Translations under genes and position numbers: made by a program
The notes under the pieces: model-generated
Told to the model about the DNA's origin: nothing
What the model saw: only the letters and a program-made list of their open reading frames with translations
Database searches by the model: none
DNA from: Salibaculum sp031581025
Lineage (GTDB): Bacteria > Pseudomonadota > Alphaproteobacteria > Rhodobacterales > Rhodobacteraceae
Strand: one strand, 5' to 3'
Assembly (NCBI RefSeq): GCF_031581025.1
Contig: NZ_JAVLCA010000039.1
DNA: 23,918 nucleotides
Part shown: positions 1 through 7,318 of the stretch, piece by piece
Numbering within the stretch: position 1 is the first letter of the stretch
How the letters are laid out: each line of letters opens with the position of its first letter

Positions 1-127
1 ATGGCCAGCCCGCGGGATGGCGATCGGCCCTTTGAGCGAGGCACTTTATCCGACCAAATCCGCAAAACATCCGAACGGGGTGCCAAGCCCCACCAAATCG
101 CCAGCCCGGGGGGCGGTCTGGCGATCG
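1..127. repeat. Two imperfect copies of a hairpin-forming word
   Basis: Positions 1-27 and 97-127 share the pattern AT[G/C]GCCAGCCCG, then GGG, then TGGCGATCG. The second copy is a good hairpin: ATCGCCAG (97-104) pairs perfectly with CTGGCGAT (118-125) across a 13-base loop. The first copy keeps a shorter GCCA/TGGC stem (4-7 with 18-21). A second potential stem follows, GCGCC-TTC-GGCGC, flanked by CGCGCG on both sides at about 126-155. The sequence shows the symmetry directly. A role as a dispersed intergenic repeat is inference. Confidence 0.4.
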
Positions 128-354
128 CGCGGCGCCTTCGGCGCTGTTCGCGCGGATAAGGGCGTCGATGACAGCTCTGACCCTGTATAGGGGGGATCGG
201 GAAACAGCTATGAATTTGCAGCCCCCCCCCTCCCTGCGCAAAGCTGTCGTTCGGGCAGGCTGGTTGGTGGCGACCGGTCTGGCCATGACGAGGGCGTTCG
301 CGCCATAATAGGCACGGCGGCGCGTAAGGCCGATCGGGGGGCAGGGGCGGCGGC
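1..354. other. Gene-poor left edge with no convincing gene
   Basis: No recognised gene lies here. A plus-strand frame of 53 codons (1-162) and the minus-strand frame over about 1-172 are both open, as often happens in GC-rich DNA, and neither looks like a known protein. A 32-codon plus-strand frame (210-308) has a hydrophobic stretch resembling a signal peptide but ends at TAA, so it is at most a remnant or a very small peptide. The stretch also holds imperfect hairpin repeats, a C9 run at 222-230 and a G-rich motif at 181-197. Confidence 0.5.
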
Positions 355-936
355 TCAGGCGACGCGGCGGATCATCGTCGTGGCGCAGCGAAAGCCGAAG
401 ACGTGCCGCAGCAGGCCCAGCCGGTGCTCTCCCCCGGCCACGAAGCCCTGCCGTTCGTAAAGCGCCCGGGCCCGCGGGTTGCTGTCGATCACGTCGAGCC
501 GCAGTTCCGAGAAGCCCCGGTCGGCGGCCTCCTGCGCGATGGCCTCCAGCAGCGCCGTCCCGATGCCCTGTCCGCGTGCCTCGGGCGCGACGATGATCCC
601 GTCCATGACGAAGCGGTGGTTCTCGACCTCGCGTTCCAGCAAGCTCAGCGCGCCGGCGCGCAGGGCGCCGCCCAGCCGACCGTAGTGCCGGATCATGTGG
701 CTCATGTGCCCGCCCACCAGGGCGCCGCGGTAGGTCTTGAACCCGACGAGGCCCTGGATCTGCCCGGCGTCGTTGCGCATGGTCAGCGCATGGGTCGGGT
801 CCATCACGTCCCCAAGAAAGGCCAGCGCCCGGCGGCGCGGCCCCATGACCCGGCCCAGTTTGCCGCCGAAGGCCCCCCAATAGAGCGCGGCGACCCGTGG
901 TCGCTCGACCTCGGAGAAACCGCGTGCTGGGGTCAT
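355..936 (-). CDS. GNAT family N-acetyltransferase
   Basis: A 193-residue protein carrying the GNAT acetyl-CoA fold in its C-terminal half. The pyrophosphate-binding loop is clear at about residues 118-126 (P-E-A-R-G-Q-G-I-G). It is followed by the typical helix and the L-x-L-D-V-x-D-x-N-P-R-A-R-A-L-Y-E-R-x-G-F block at about residues 145-165, which is the best part of the match. The ATG at 934-936 overlaps the TGA of mobA in an ATGA arrangement, so the two genes are probably translated together. The acceptor substrate cannot be read from the sequence. A much longer open frame continues upstream in this frame, antisense to azlC, but it lies across mobA and is not coding. The family is sure; the function is unknown. 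Confidence 0.88.
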   Translation of the reverse strand: MTPARGFSEVERPRVAALYWGAFGGKLGRVMGPRRRALAFLGDVMDPTHALTMRNDAGQIQGLVGFKTYRGALVGGHMSHMIRHYGRLGGALRAGALSLLEREVENHRFVMDGIIVAPEARGQGIGTALLEAIAQEAADRGFSELRLDVIDSNPRARALYERQGFVAGGEHRLGLLRHVFGFRCATTMIRRVA

Positions 937-1526
937 TCCGGGGCGGCCAACGCCGCCTCGGCCCGCGCCAGGTCCTCGGGCCGGTTCACGTTGAGAAAGG
1001 ACGAGGGCACAGTCGTCGGGAAATAGGCTCGCGCCGCGCCGTACTGGTCTGTCCAGTCGGTGACCTTGCGCACCCCGTCCGCCAGCGCCGTGGTCAGCTC
1101 CGGGCGCAGGTCCACCGGCCAGAGACCGAAGGTCGGGTGCAGGCCGTCCTCGGCCGCCGCGATGGCCAGGCCCACCGGGTGGCTTTCGCCCGCCAGCAAA
1201 AGCTGCGGGACGAGGTCGCAGGGAAAGAAGGGCACGTCCACGGGCACGGTCACCACATGCCGCGCCCCCATGGCCGCGCCCCAGTCCAACGCAGCCAGAA
1301 CGCCTGCCAGCGGTCCGGCGTGGCCTGCAATGCTGTCGGGCACCTGCGTCAACGTGGTGTCGAGCGTGGTATTGGTGTTTACCGCCAGCGCGGCGACCTG
1401 CGGGCCCAGCCGCCCGGTGGCGCGCTGCAGCAGGCTTTCGCCTCCGAGCATCACCATGGCCTTGTTTCGGCCACCCATCCGGGTGCCGCGCCCGCCTGCC
1501 AGTATCACGCCCAACGGCTGTGTCAT
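933..1526 (-). CDS. mobA: MobA, molybdenum cofactor guanylyltransferase
   Basis: A 197-residue cytoplasmic enzyme that transfers GMP from GTP to molybdopterin-Mo, making the guanine dinucleotide cofactor used by DMSO-reductase-family enzymes. The N-terminus has the nucleotidyltransferase signature L-A-G-G-R-G-T-R-M-G-G-x-x-K (about residues 9-22), and the P-V-D-V-P-F metal-site motif comes at about residues 95-100. Length is normal for MobA. The ATG at 1524-1526 has a GGGGGAG sequence 11 bases upstream. The gene is divergent from azlC (64-base gap) and overlaps the acetyltransferase downstream. MobA needs to be told apart from MocA and other NTP transferases. The GG-rich start and length favour MobA. 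Confidence 0.9.
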   Translation of the reverse strand: MTQPLGVILAGGRGTRMGGRNKAMVMLGGESLLQRATGRLGPQVAALAVNTNTTLDTTLTQVPDSIAGHAGPLAGVLAALDWGAAMGARHVVTVPVDVPFFPCDLVPQLLLAGESHPVGLAIAAAEDGLHPTFGLWPVDLRPELTTALADGVRKVTDWTDQYGAARAYFPTTVPSSFLNVNRPEDLARAEAALAAPE

Positions 1527-1590
1527 TGGTTGCCATGCTCCCCCTGGCGCGGTACGCGATCCTCTCCGACCAGAACCTTAGGTCAGTCCC

Positions 1591-2304
1591 GTGGCCCGAT
1601 CCAAGCCGAAAAACACCTATCTGATGGGCCTGCGCGATGCGCTGCCCTTCCTGCTGGTTGCGGGGCCCTTCGGCCTGCTCTTCGGGGTGGTGGCCGCCGA
1701 GTCGGAGCTGAGCGTGCCGCAGGCCATGGCCTTTTCCACCGTGGTCTTCGCCGGGGCGGCACAGTTCGCGGCCCTGCAACTGATGGTGGACAACGCGCCG
1801 GTCCTGATCGTCGTGGCCACCGCCCTGGCGGTCAACCTGCGCATGGCGATGTACTCGGCCTGGTTGGCGCCCTGGCTGGGGGGTGCCCCCCTGTGGCAGC
1901 GGGCGCTGGCGGCCTATGTGAACGTTGATCAGAGCTTTGCCTGCTCGGCGATACGCTTTGAGCAATACCCCGACTGGTCCGTGGCCCAACGCATGGCATT
2001 CTTCTTTGGCGTGGTCACGCCCATCGCGCCCGCCTGGGTGGCCATGACCGCGCTGGGGCTCTGGCTGGGCGAGGGCATCCCGGCCTGGCTCGCGCTGGAT
2101 TTCGCCATGCCGGTCTGTTTCCTGGCCCTGATCGGGCCGATGATGCGGACGGCGGCGCACCTGGCGGCGGCCTTCGCCTCGGTCGCGCTGGCACTGTTGC
2201 TAGCGGGGGTGCCCTACAACCTTGGCCTGCTGGTCGCGGCGCTGGTGGCCATGGCCGTGGGCGCCCGGGTCGAACTGTGGCAGACCCGGAGGCCCGCGCC
2301 ATGA
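1591..2304 (+). CDS. azlC: AzlC family branched-chain amino acid exporter, large subunit
   Basis: A 237-residue inner-membrane protein, the large subunit of the two-part AzlCD exporter of branched-chain (and related) amino acids. The family motifs are plain: an R-D-A-L-P-F-L-L-V-A-G-P-F-G-L-L-F-G segment near residues 14-31, then V-F-A-G-A-A-Q-F-A near residues 52-60, with several further hydrophobic helices. The start chosen is GTG at 1591, preceded by TTAGGTCAG as a modest ribosome site. Its TGA overlaps the azlD ATG (ATGA), the usual coupling for this pair. The exact substrate is not determined by sequence. Confidence 0.92.
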   Translation: MARSKPKNTYLMGLRDALPFLLVAGPFGLLFGVVAAESELSVPQAMAFSTVVFAGAAQFAALQLMVDNAPVLIVVATALAVNLRMAMYSAWLAPWLGGAPLWQRALAAYVNVDQSFACSAIRFEQYPDWSVAQRMAFFFGVVTPIAPAWVAMTALGLWLGEGIPAWLALDFAMPVCFLALIGPMMRTAAHLAAAFASVALALLLAGVPYNLGLLVAALVAMAVGARVELWQTRRPAP

Positions 2305-2633
2305 GCGACGCGACCATCTGGATCATCATCCTGGCCACCGGGATCGGCACCTTCCTGCTGCGGTTTTCCTTTCTGGGGGTGCTGGGCGGGGCGACCCTGC
2401 CCGACTGGGTTCTGCGGCACCTGCGCTATACCGCGGTGGCGGTGCTGCCAGGGCTGGTGGCGCCGCTGGTGCTCTGGCCCGAGGCGACGGGCGGCCAGCC
2501 CGACGGCCCGCGTTTTGCCGCGGCCGTGGCGACGGTGGTGGTGGGATATTTCACGCGCAACGTGCTGGGGGCGATCGCCGCCGGGGCGGTCACGCTCTAT
2601 GCGCTTCTGTGGTTTACGGGTCTGTCGATCTAG
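2301..2633 (+). CDS. azlD: AzlD domain protein, small subunit of AzlCD exporter
   Basis: A 110-residue membrane protein with about four hydrophobic helices, including I-W-I-I-I-L-A-T-G-I-G-T-F-L-L-R at the N-terminus, which is typical of AzlD, and a conserved L-R-Y-T-A-V-A-V-L-P stretch near residues 39-48. It starts at ATG 2301, overlapping the azlC stop by four bases, and is expected to form the transporter with AzlC. Its last 20 bases overlap the end of the convergent lipoprotein gene, so there is no room for a separate terminator. A start 24 bases further upstream is possible but would run into azlC. Confidence 0.92.
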   Translation: MSDATIWIIILATGIGTFLLRFSFLGVLGGATLPDWVLRHLRYTAVAVLPGLVAPLVLWPEATGGQPDGPRFAAAVATVVVGYFTRNVLGAIAAGAVTLYALLWFTGLSI

Positions 2634-3228
2634 CCGCATCGAACTGCGCGGCGGCGACCGACTTGTCGGCGCTGTCGGACTCACGATAGGTGCGAGTCGT
2701 CACCCCGGGCAGCCGCGCGAACTGCTCGGCCAGGGTGTCCGGGAAAAGCGTGGTGTGGATGTCCTCGAACCCCGGCAATTTCCCCAGCATCCGCGACGTA
2801 TGGATGGTGCATAGCGATTTGGGCGTCGCGCCGTTCTCCTGCACCAGGCGCAGGGCAAGCTCGGCGGTGGCGGGCGGAATCTCGACGCGCTGGATTTGCA
2901 TGTAGTAGCTGACCCGTGAATGATACGAGATGTAGAACAGCGCGATCCGCGGGGTGATCCCGAAGTGGACATCATTGCGTTCGGGGATCGTGTCATGCCC
3001 AAAGGTGCCCGCCGGGTCCCAGATCACGCGCTGGCTGGCGTTGATCATCAGTCCCGTGTGGGCGCCGTTGTCGGTGCCGGTGTTGCGCATCGTGAAAAGC
3101 GTCAGCGCCTTGGGGCCGGGATGCGCATAGGCCTTGGCTGCGACGAACTCGTCCGGTGCCCATTCCGGTGTGGCTCCGCAGGCCGCCAGGGCCAGCGGGG
3201 CACAAAGCAGGAACGTGCGGCGGTCCAT
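2614..3228 (-). CDS. Hypothetical lipoprotein with Tat-like N-terminus
   Basis: I do not recognise a named family for this 204-residue protein. The N-terminus reads M-D-R-R-T-F-L-L, a twin-arginine-like motif, then a short hydrophobic core and a lipobox L-A-A-C with the acylated cysteine at residue 17. It should therefore be an envelope lipoprotein. The mature part has A-H-P-G-P-K-A-L-T-L-F-T-M-R-N-T-G near residues 35-51 and then H-T-G-L-M-I-N near residues 57-63, a pattern that might mark a papain-like or NlpC-like fold, but this is weak. It lies 15 bases downstream of the aa3 subunit IV gene on the same strand, and probably shares its transcript. The 3' end overlaps azlD convergently by 20 bases. 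Confidence 0.8.
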   Translation of the reverse strand: MDRRTFLLCAPLALAACGATPEWAPDEFVAAKAYAHPGPKALTLFTMRNTGTDNGAHTGLMINASQRVIWDPAGTFGHDTIPERNDVHFGITPRIALFYISYHSRVSYYMQIQRVEIPPATAELALRLVQENGATPKSLCTIHTSRMLGKLPGFEDIHTTLFPDTLAEQFARLPGVTTRTYRESDSADKSVAAAQFDAARSTDP

Positions 3229-3243
3229 GAGAGCCCCGTGCGC

Positions 3244-3378
3244 TCAGGCACCGATCAACGCGAGGAAGATCAGGATGACGATGATCGCGAGGGTGCTCCG
3301 AACCGTGAAGGTCACGAACCCCTCGAAGGTCTTTTCCTGTTCGCTGGTGTCCATCTCACCGTGCTTGTGCTCTGCCAT
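3244..3378 (-). CDS. aa3-type cytochrome c oxidase subunit IV (small single-span protein)
   Basis: A 44-residue protein with a charged N-terminus (M-A-E-H-K-H-G-E-M-D) and one membrane helix at about residues 25-43, ending in A-L-I-G-A. This matches the short bacterial aa3 oxidase subunit IV of alphaproteobacteria. In Paracoccus and Rhodobacter structures this subunit is a single helix bound to the core, and its role is not well defined. The start at 3378 has GAGGAC 6-11 bases upstream. A longer frame reaches back to 3426 but lacks a good ribosome site. The ctaC/ctaD/ctaE genes are not in the window, so the gene is separate from its complex. Confidence 0.85.
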   Translation of the reverse strand: MAEHKHGEMDTSEQEKTFEGFVTFTVRSTLAIIVILIFLALIGA

Positions 3379-3429
3379 GTCGTGTCCTCGGGTGTGCAAC
3401 TGCGATCGTGACATGACGTAGCCCATTCG

Positions 3430-3448
3430 CGGGGCCCTGTCAGCCCCG
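3430..3448 (-). terminator. Possible hairpin between MBL gene and subunit IV gene
   Basis: CGGGGC (3430-3435) pairs with GCCCCG (3443-3448) around a 7-base loop in the 123-base gap after the MBL-fold gene. There is no T-run on either strand, so it may be a weak or Rho-assisted terminator, or an mRNA end-stabilising stem. Confidence 0.3.
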
Positions 3449-3501
3449 TTCGAACCGCGCAGGGGGGCACCTGCCGATTTGACGCACGCGCGTATGCGGT
3501 C

Positions 3502-4539
3502 TCAGCGGGCCTGGAACCACCAGGCGCCATCCTCTCGCAGCTCGCGGGTGGCGCGGCCGGTCTGGTAGAGATGGTTGAGATGGGCCAGCGCCTCGACCAG
3601 GGCCAGGCCATACTGGCCGCCGGAAATCTCGCGCTTGAAAATCGGCAGGAAACAATCGCCTGCCCGGCGCGGCTCGGACAGGTGGCCCATAAGCCGTTGC
3701 AGCGCACCGTGATGGTTCTCGATCAACTGGGTCAGGCGCAATGGCAGCCCGGTGAAGGGCAGCTTGTGCCCGCCCAGCACGAGGTGGCGATCCTCGGCAA
3801 GCGGCTGGAACCGCGCACAACTGTCCAGCCACTCGGCCAGCGGGTCGGCCTCGGGTTCGGTGGGGTAGACGCCGATGTTGGGGCTGATCGAAGGCAGCAA
3901 CTGGTCGCTCGCCAGCACCAGGTCGTCATCGCAGGACCAGAAGGTGGCCTGTTCCGGCGCGTGGCCGTTGCCCATGCGAATGTCCCAGTCGCGCCCGGCC
4001 ATGCGGATCATCTGGCCCTCTTGCAGGCGGGTGAACCCCAGGGGAAGCGGGTGGGTGCAGTCGGCGAAATTGAATGGGCGTTCGGCGCGGCGGGTCTTCA
4101 GCACCTCGGCGTCCATCCCGGCACGCTGGTAGAAGGTGATCGAGCGGGCCGGGTAGGCGGGCTGTTCGTCCAGTTGCAGCATCCGCGCCATGAGCCAGCC
4201 GGTGCGCGGCATGGCCAGCTCTGCGTCCGCCTCCTGGAACCAGCCGGCCAGGCCCATGTGGTCGGGGTGATGATGGGTGCAGATGACGCGGGTGACGGGC
4301 TTGCCTGCCAGCGGCCCGGCCAGCGCCGTCTCCCAGATGGCGCGTGAGTTGAGACTGTCAAAGCCGGTGTCGATCACCGTCCAGCCGTCGCCATCATCCA
4401 GCGCGTAGACATTCACATGATCCAGCGCCATTGGCAGAGGCAAGCGCAGCCAGAGCACGCCGTCGGCGATCTCGCGCGCCGCGCCATGATCGGGCGGCGT
4501 CTCCCACGGGTATCTGATGCCGGTCGTGGCTCTGTTCAT
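3502..4539 (-). CDS. MBL-fold metallo-hydrolase with C-terminal winged-helix-like domain
   Basis: A 345-residue metallo-beta-lactamase-fold hydrolase, presumably cytoplasmic. The zinc motif is T-H-H-H-P-D-H at residues 88-94 (HxHxDH type). Further ligand candidates are H193 in N-G-H-A-P-E-Q, D212 in S-D-Q-L-L and H258 in G-G-H-K-L-P-F. The last 60 residues resemble the small winged-helix domain of LACTB2-like members of the family. The start at 4539 leaves 16 bases after the acyl-CoA dehydrogenase stop; a start at 4575 would overlap that gene and is less likely. Its place behind an acyl-CoA dehydrogenase suggests hydrolysis of a thioester or related intermediate, but that is inference. Confidence 0.88.
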   Translation of the reverse strand: MNRATTGIRYPWETPPDHGAAREIADGVLWLRLPLPMALDHVNVYALDDGDGWTVIDTGFDSLNSRAIWETALAGPLAGKPVTRVICTHHHPDHMGLAGWFQEADAELAMPRTGWLMARMLQLDEQPAYPARSITFYQRAGMDAEVLKTRRAERPFNFADCTHPLPLGFTRLQEGQMIRMAGRDWDIRMGNGHAPEQATFWSCDDDLVLASDQLLPSISPNIGVYPTEPEADPLAEWLDSCARFQPLAEDRHLVLGGHKLPFTGLPLRLTQLIENHHGALQRLMGHLSEPRRAGDCFLPIFKREISGGQYGLALVEALAHLNHLYQTGRATRELREDGAWWFQAR

Positions 4540-4555
4540 GGCCCGCCTCTGACCA

Positions 4556-6256
4556 TCACGCGCCCAGGTCGTCAAGCGTCAGCGCCATCAGGCCCTCGGC
4601 CCCGGCGCGGGCCTCGGCCAGCTGGGCGGCATACTCGGGCAGCAGGCGGGTGATATAGAACCGGGTCAGCCGCGTGTGGCTGGCGTTGCCCTGTCGGGCG
4701 GCGCGCAGGTGATAGTGCCCGCCCAGCACCCGCGCAAAGCCCATCAGAAAGGGCACGGCCCCGGCCAGCCGGTCTTCCATGTCGCGCGCGACCAGCCATT
4801 CCACGGCGTCGCGCAGTGTCTCGGCCGCCTCGTAGACGTCCCGGGCCAGATCGGGCAGGGCGCCCTTGGCGGCATCGGCCCCCTCGCAAATCTCGTCGAT
4901 CAGGGCGATGGCGGCCTCGCCCCCGTCGGCCATCTTGCGCCCGACAAGGTCGATGGCCTGGATGCCGTTGGTGCCCTCGTAGATCGCCGAGACGCGCACG
5001 TCGCGGTAATACTGCGCGGCGCCGGTTTCCTCGATGTAGCCCATGCCGCCATGGACTTGCACGCCCAGGTCGGCCACGCGGATGCCTGTCTCGGTGCCGA
5101 AGGCCTTGGTGATCGGCGTAAGCAACGCGGCGCGGGCGGTCCAGGCGCTGTCGCCGGTGGCCTGGCCGAGGTCGATGGCCACGGCATTGGCAAAGGCGAT
5201 GGCGCGGGCAGCGAATGTATCGGCCTTCATCGTTGCCAGCATCCGGCGGACGTCGGGGTGCTCGGCGATCGCACCCGTGCCGCCTGCCTTGCCTTGCTTG
5301 CGGTCCAGCGCATGGGTCAGGGCCTGCTGATAGGCGCCCTCGGCCACGCCGATCCCGTGGGTTCCGACGCCGAGGCGCGCGTTGTTCATCATGGTGAACA
5401 TGGCCGCCATGCCGCCCTGCGGTTCGCCTACAAGCCAGCCGGTTGCGCCGTCGTATTCCATCACGGCAGTGGGCGAGCCGTGCAGCCCCATCTTGTGTTC
5501 CAGACTGACCACGCGCAGGGCATTGCGGTCTCCGGGCGTCCCGTCCTGGTCGGGGATCAGCTTGGGCACCATGAACAGGCTGATGCCCTTGGTGCCCGGC
5601 GGGGCGTCCGGCAGGCGGGCCAGCACCAGGTGGCAGACGTTCTCGGCAAAGTCGTTGTCGGCCCAGGTGATGTAGATCTTCTGGCCGGTGATCGCGTAGC
5701 TCCCGTCGTCCTTCGGCTCGGCGCGGGTGCGCAGGGCGCCGACGTCGGATCCGGCCTGCGGCTCAGTCAGGTTCATGGTGCCGCACCAGTCGCCCGAGAT
5801 GAGCTTCGGCAGGTAGAGCGCCCTGATCTCCTCGCTGGCGTGGTGTTCCAGCGCCTCGACCTGGCCCTGGGTCATCAAGGGATTCATCTGCAGCGCGAGG
5901 CAGGCGCCGCACATCATGTCGTTCACCGCGTTGGTCAGCGTCATCGGCAGGCCCAGCCCGCCATTGTCGGGATGCGCCGACATGCCGATCCAGCCGCCCT
6001 CGGCGATGGCGCGATAGCCTGCGGCAAAGCCCGGCGGCGTGCGGACAACGCCGTTGTCCAGTGTCGCGGGGTGCTGGTCGCCCGCCCGTTGCAGCGGGGC
6101 AAGCACCTCGTCGCACATGCGGCCGGCCTCGGTCAGGATCGCCTCGACCATGTCGGGTTTGGCCTCGGAGAAACGGTCCGTGGCGCGGACCGCCTCGAAG
6201 CCCGCCACCTTGTCGAGGAGAAAGCGCATGTCCTGGACGGGGCTGTAATAGGGCAT
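4556..6256 (-). CDS. Large acyl-CoA dehydrogenase (DmdC-like, C-terminal extension)
   Basis: A 566-residue FAD enzyme of the long acyl-CoA dehydrogenase class, oxidising an acyl-CoA to the 2-enoyl-CoA and passing electrons to ETF. Visible motifs are M-N-L-T-E-P-Q-A-G-S-D-V-G (161-173, FAD/substrate loop), V-Q-V-H-G-G-M-G-Y (399-407) and I-Y-E-G-T-N-G-I-Q (425-433), with E427 the likely catalytic base. About 130 extra C-terminal residues place it with the larger (570-600 residue) family that includes DmdC, the methylmercaptopropionyl-CoA dehydrogenase of marine roseobacters. Paralogues with other substrates are common, so the substrate is not fixed. The ATG at 6254-6256 has GGGAGG just upstream. 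It heads the MBL gene, probably as an operon. Confidence 0.92.
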   Translation of the reverse strand: MPYYSPVQDMRFLLDKVAGFEAVRATDRFSEAKPDMVEAILTEAGRMCDEVLAPLQRAGDQHPATLDNGVVRTPPGFAAGYRAIAEGGWIGMSAHPDNGGLGLPMTLTNAVNDMMCGACLALQMNPLMTQGQVEALEHHASEEIRALYLPKLISGDWCGTMNLTEPQAGSDVGALRTRAEPKDDGSYAITGQKIYITWADNDFAENVCHLVLARLPDAPPGTKGISLFMVPKLIPDQDGTPGDRNALRVVSLEHKMGLHGSPTAVMEYDGATGWLVGEPQGGMAAMFTMMNNARLGVGTHGIGVAEGAYQQALTHALDRKQGKAGGTGAIAEHPDVRRMLATMKADTFAARAIAFANAVAIDLGQATGDSAWTARAALLTPITKAFGTETGIRVADLGVQVHGGMGYIEETGAAQYYRDVRVSAIYEGTNGIQAIDLVGRKMADGGEAAIALIDEICEGADAAKGALPDLARDVYEAAETLRDAVEWLVARDMEDRLAGAVPFLMGFARVLGGHYHLRAARQGNASHTRLTRFYITRLLPEYAAQLAEARAGAEGLMALTLDDLGA

Positions 6257-6367
6257 CGGGACCTCCCTGCGATGATGCTTGGATTCGCGGCGGGGGCCGG
6301 GTAAGGCGACCGGACCCTCGCGATACGCTAATGCGCAGGTGCCCTGTCGCAACCGAAACGCCACGTC
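6257..6367. promoter_or_regulatory. Divergent intergenic region, acyl-CoA dehydrogenase / tsaC
   Basis: These 111 bases separate two genes that read away from each other and so must hold both promoters. A GGGAGG ribosome site for the dehydrogenase lies at its left edge. I see no clear -35/-10 pair and no known operator. Confidence 0.45.
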
Positions 6368-7318
6368 ATGACCGCTCAGCCAGCACAGACCAAGACCCTG
6401 ACCGCCGACGCCGCCGGGCTGGACCGTGCTGCGGCACTGCTGGCAGCGGGCGGGCTGGTGGCGATTCCCACCGAAACGGTCTACGGGCTGGCGGTCGATG
6501 CAACCGACGACGACGCCGTCGCCCGGTTGTATCAGGCCAAGGGGCGGCCCGCATTCAATCCGTTGATCGTGCATGTGGCGGATGTCGATCAGGCGCGCGC
6601 GCTGGTCGAGATGGCGCCTGGGGCCGACCGCCTGGCGCAGGCCTTCTGGCCCGGTGCGCTGACGCTGGTCCTGCCGCTACGGGACGGCACGGGGATTTCG
6701 CCGCTGGTCACGGCCGGGCTCGAAACGCTGGGCGTCCGCGTGCCCGCCCATCCGCTGGCCCGCGACCTGCTGCGCCGGACCGGGCCGCTGGCCGCGCCAT
6801 CGGCCAACCCCTCGGGGCAGGTCAGCCCCACGACCGCCGCGCATGTGCTTGACGGTCTGGCGGGCCGGATCGCCGCCGTGGCGGAGGGCGGACCCTGCGC
6901 GGTGGGGGTCGAAAGCACCATCGTCGGCTTTCTGCCCGATCCAGTGCTGCTGCGCGCGGGCGGCATCCCGGCCGAGGCGCTGGAGGCTGCCTTGGGCGCC
7001 CCCCTGCCCGTGGGCGGCGCGGCAGGCCAGCCGATCTCGCCGGGGCAACTGGCCTCGCACTACGCCCCCCGCGGCACCATGCGGCTGAACGCGACCGAAT
7101 CCCGCCCGGGCGAGGTCATGCTGGGGTTCGGCACGGTGACCGGCGACCTGACGCTTTCGGCCGGCGGCGATATGGTCGAGGCGGCGGCGACGCTCTTTGC
7201 GCGTCTGCATGACCTGAACGCCATGGGGGCCGACCGCATCGCCGTCGCACCGATACCCGAAACCGGCCTGGGCCGGGCGATCAACGACCGGCTGCGCCGG
7301 GCAGCGGCCCCGCGGTAG
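6368..7318 (+). CDS. tsaC: L-threonylcarbamoyladenylate synthase (Sua5-type)
   Basis: A 316-residue cytoplasmic enzyme that makes threonylcarbamoyl-AMP from threonine, bicarbonate and ATP, the first step of the t6A tRNA modification. The YrdC domain comes first: P-T-E-T-V-Y-G-L at residues 34-41, K-G-R-P-A-F-N-P-L at 58-66, and an A-P-S-A-N-x-S-G motif near residues 139-146. A C-terminal Sua5 domain follows a linker containing S-P-G-Q-L-A-S-H-Y-A-P-R, so this is the longer Sua5 form rather than short TsaC. The ATG at 6368 is the first in frame. It stands alone, divergent from the acyl-CoA dehydrogenase gene. Confidence 0.94.
   Translation: MTAQPAQTKTLTADAAGLDRAAALLAAGGLVAIPTETVYGLAVDATDDDAVARLYQAKGRPAFNPLIVHVADVDQARALVEMAPGADRLAQAFWPGALTLVLPLRDGTGISPLVTAGLETLGVRVPAHPLARDLLRRTGPLAAPSANPSGQVSPTTAAHVLDGLAGRIAAVAEGGPCAVGVESTIVGFLPDPVLLRAGGIPAEALEAALGAPLPVGGAAGQPISPGQLASHYAPRGTMRLNATESRPGEVMLGFGTVTGDLTLSAGGDMVEAAATLFARLHDLNAMGADRIAVAPIPETGLGRAINDRLRRAAAPR

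Noticed and set aside
198..212. GGAAACAGCTATGA, like the lacZ start region used in cloning vectors
   Set aside because: Only about 14 bases match; the sequence on both sides is unlike vector, so it is best seen as chance.
897..1928. Long plus-strand frame opposite mobA and the acetyltransferase
   Set aside because: It has no family features, its composition is like a shadow, and it overlaps three genes with clear motifs.
355..2160. A 601-codon minus-strand open frame running through mobA and azlC
   Set aside because: Only its last 193 codons look like a protein (the acetyltransferase). The rest is antisense to azlC or out of frame with mobA and is rich in R, G, H and P, typical of a GC-rich shadow frame.
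4540..4575. Upstream start for the MBL-fold protein
   Set aside because: It would overlap the acyl-CoA dehydrogenase end by 20 bases and adds residues absent from the family fold; the ATG at 4539 is better placed.
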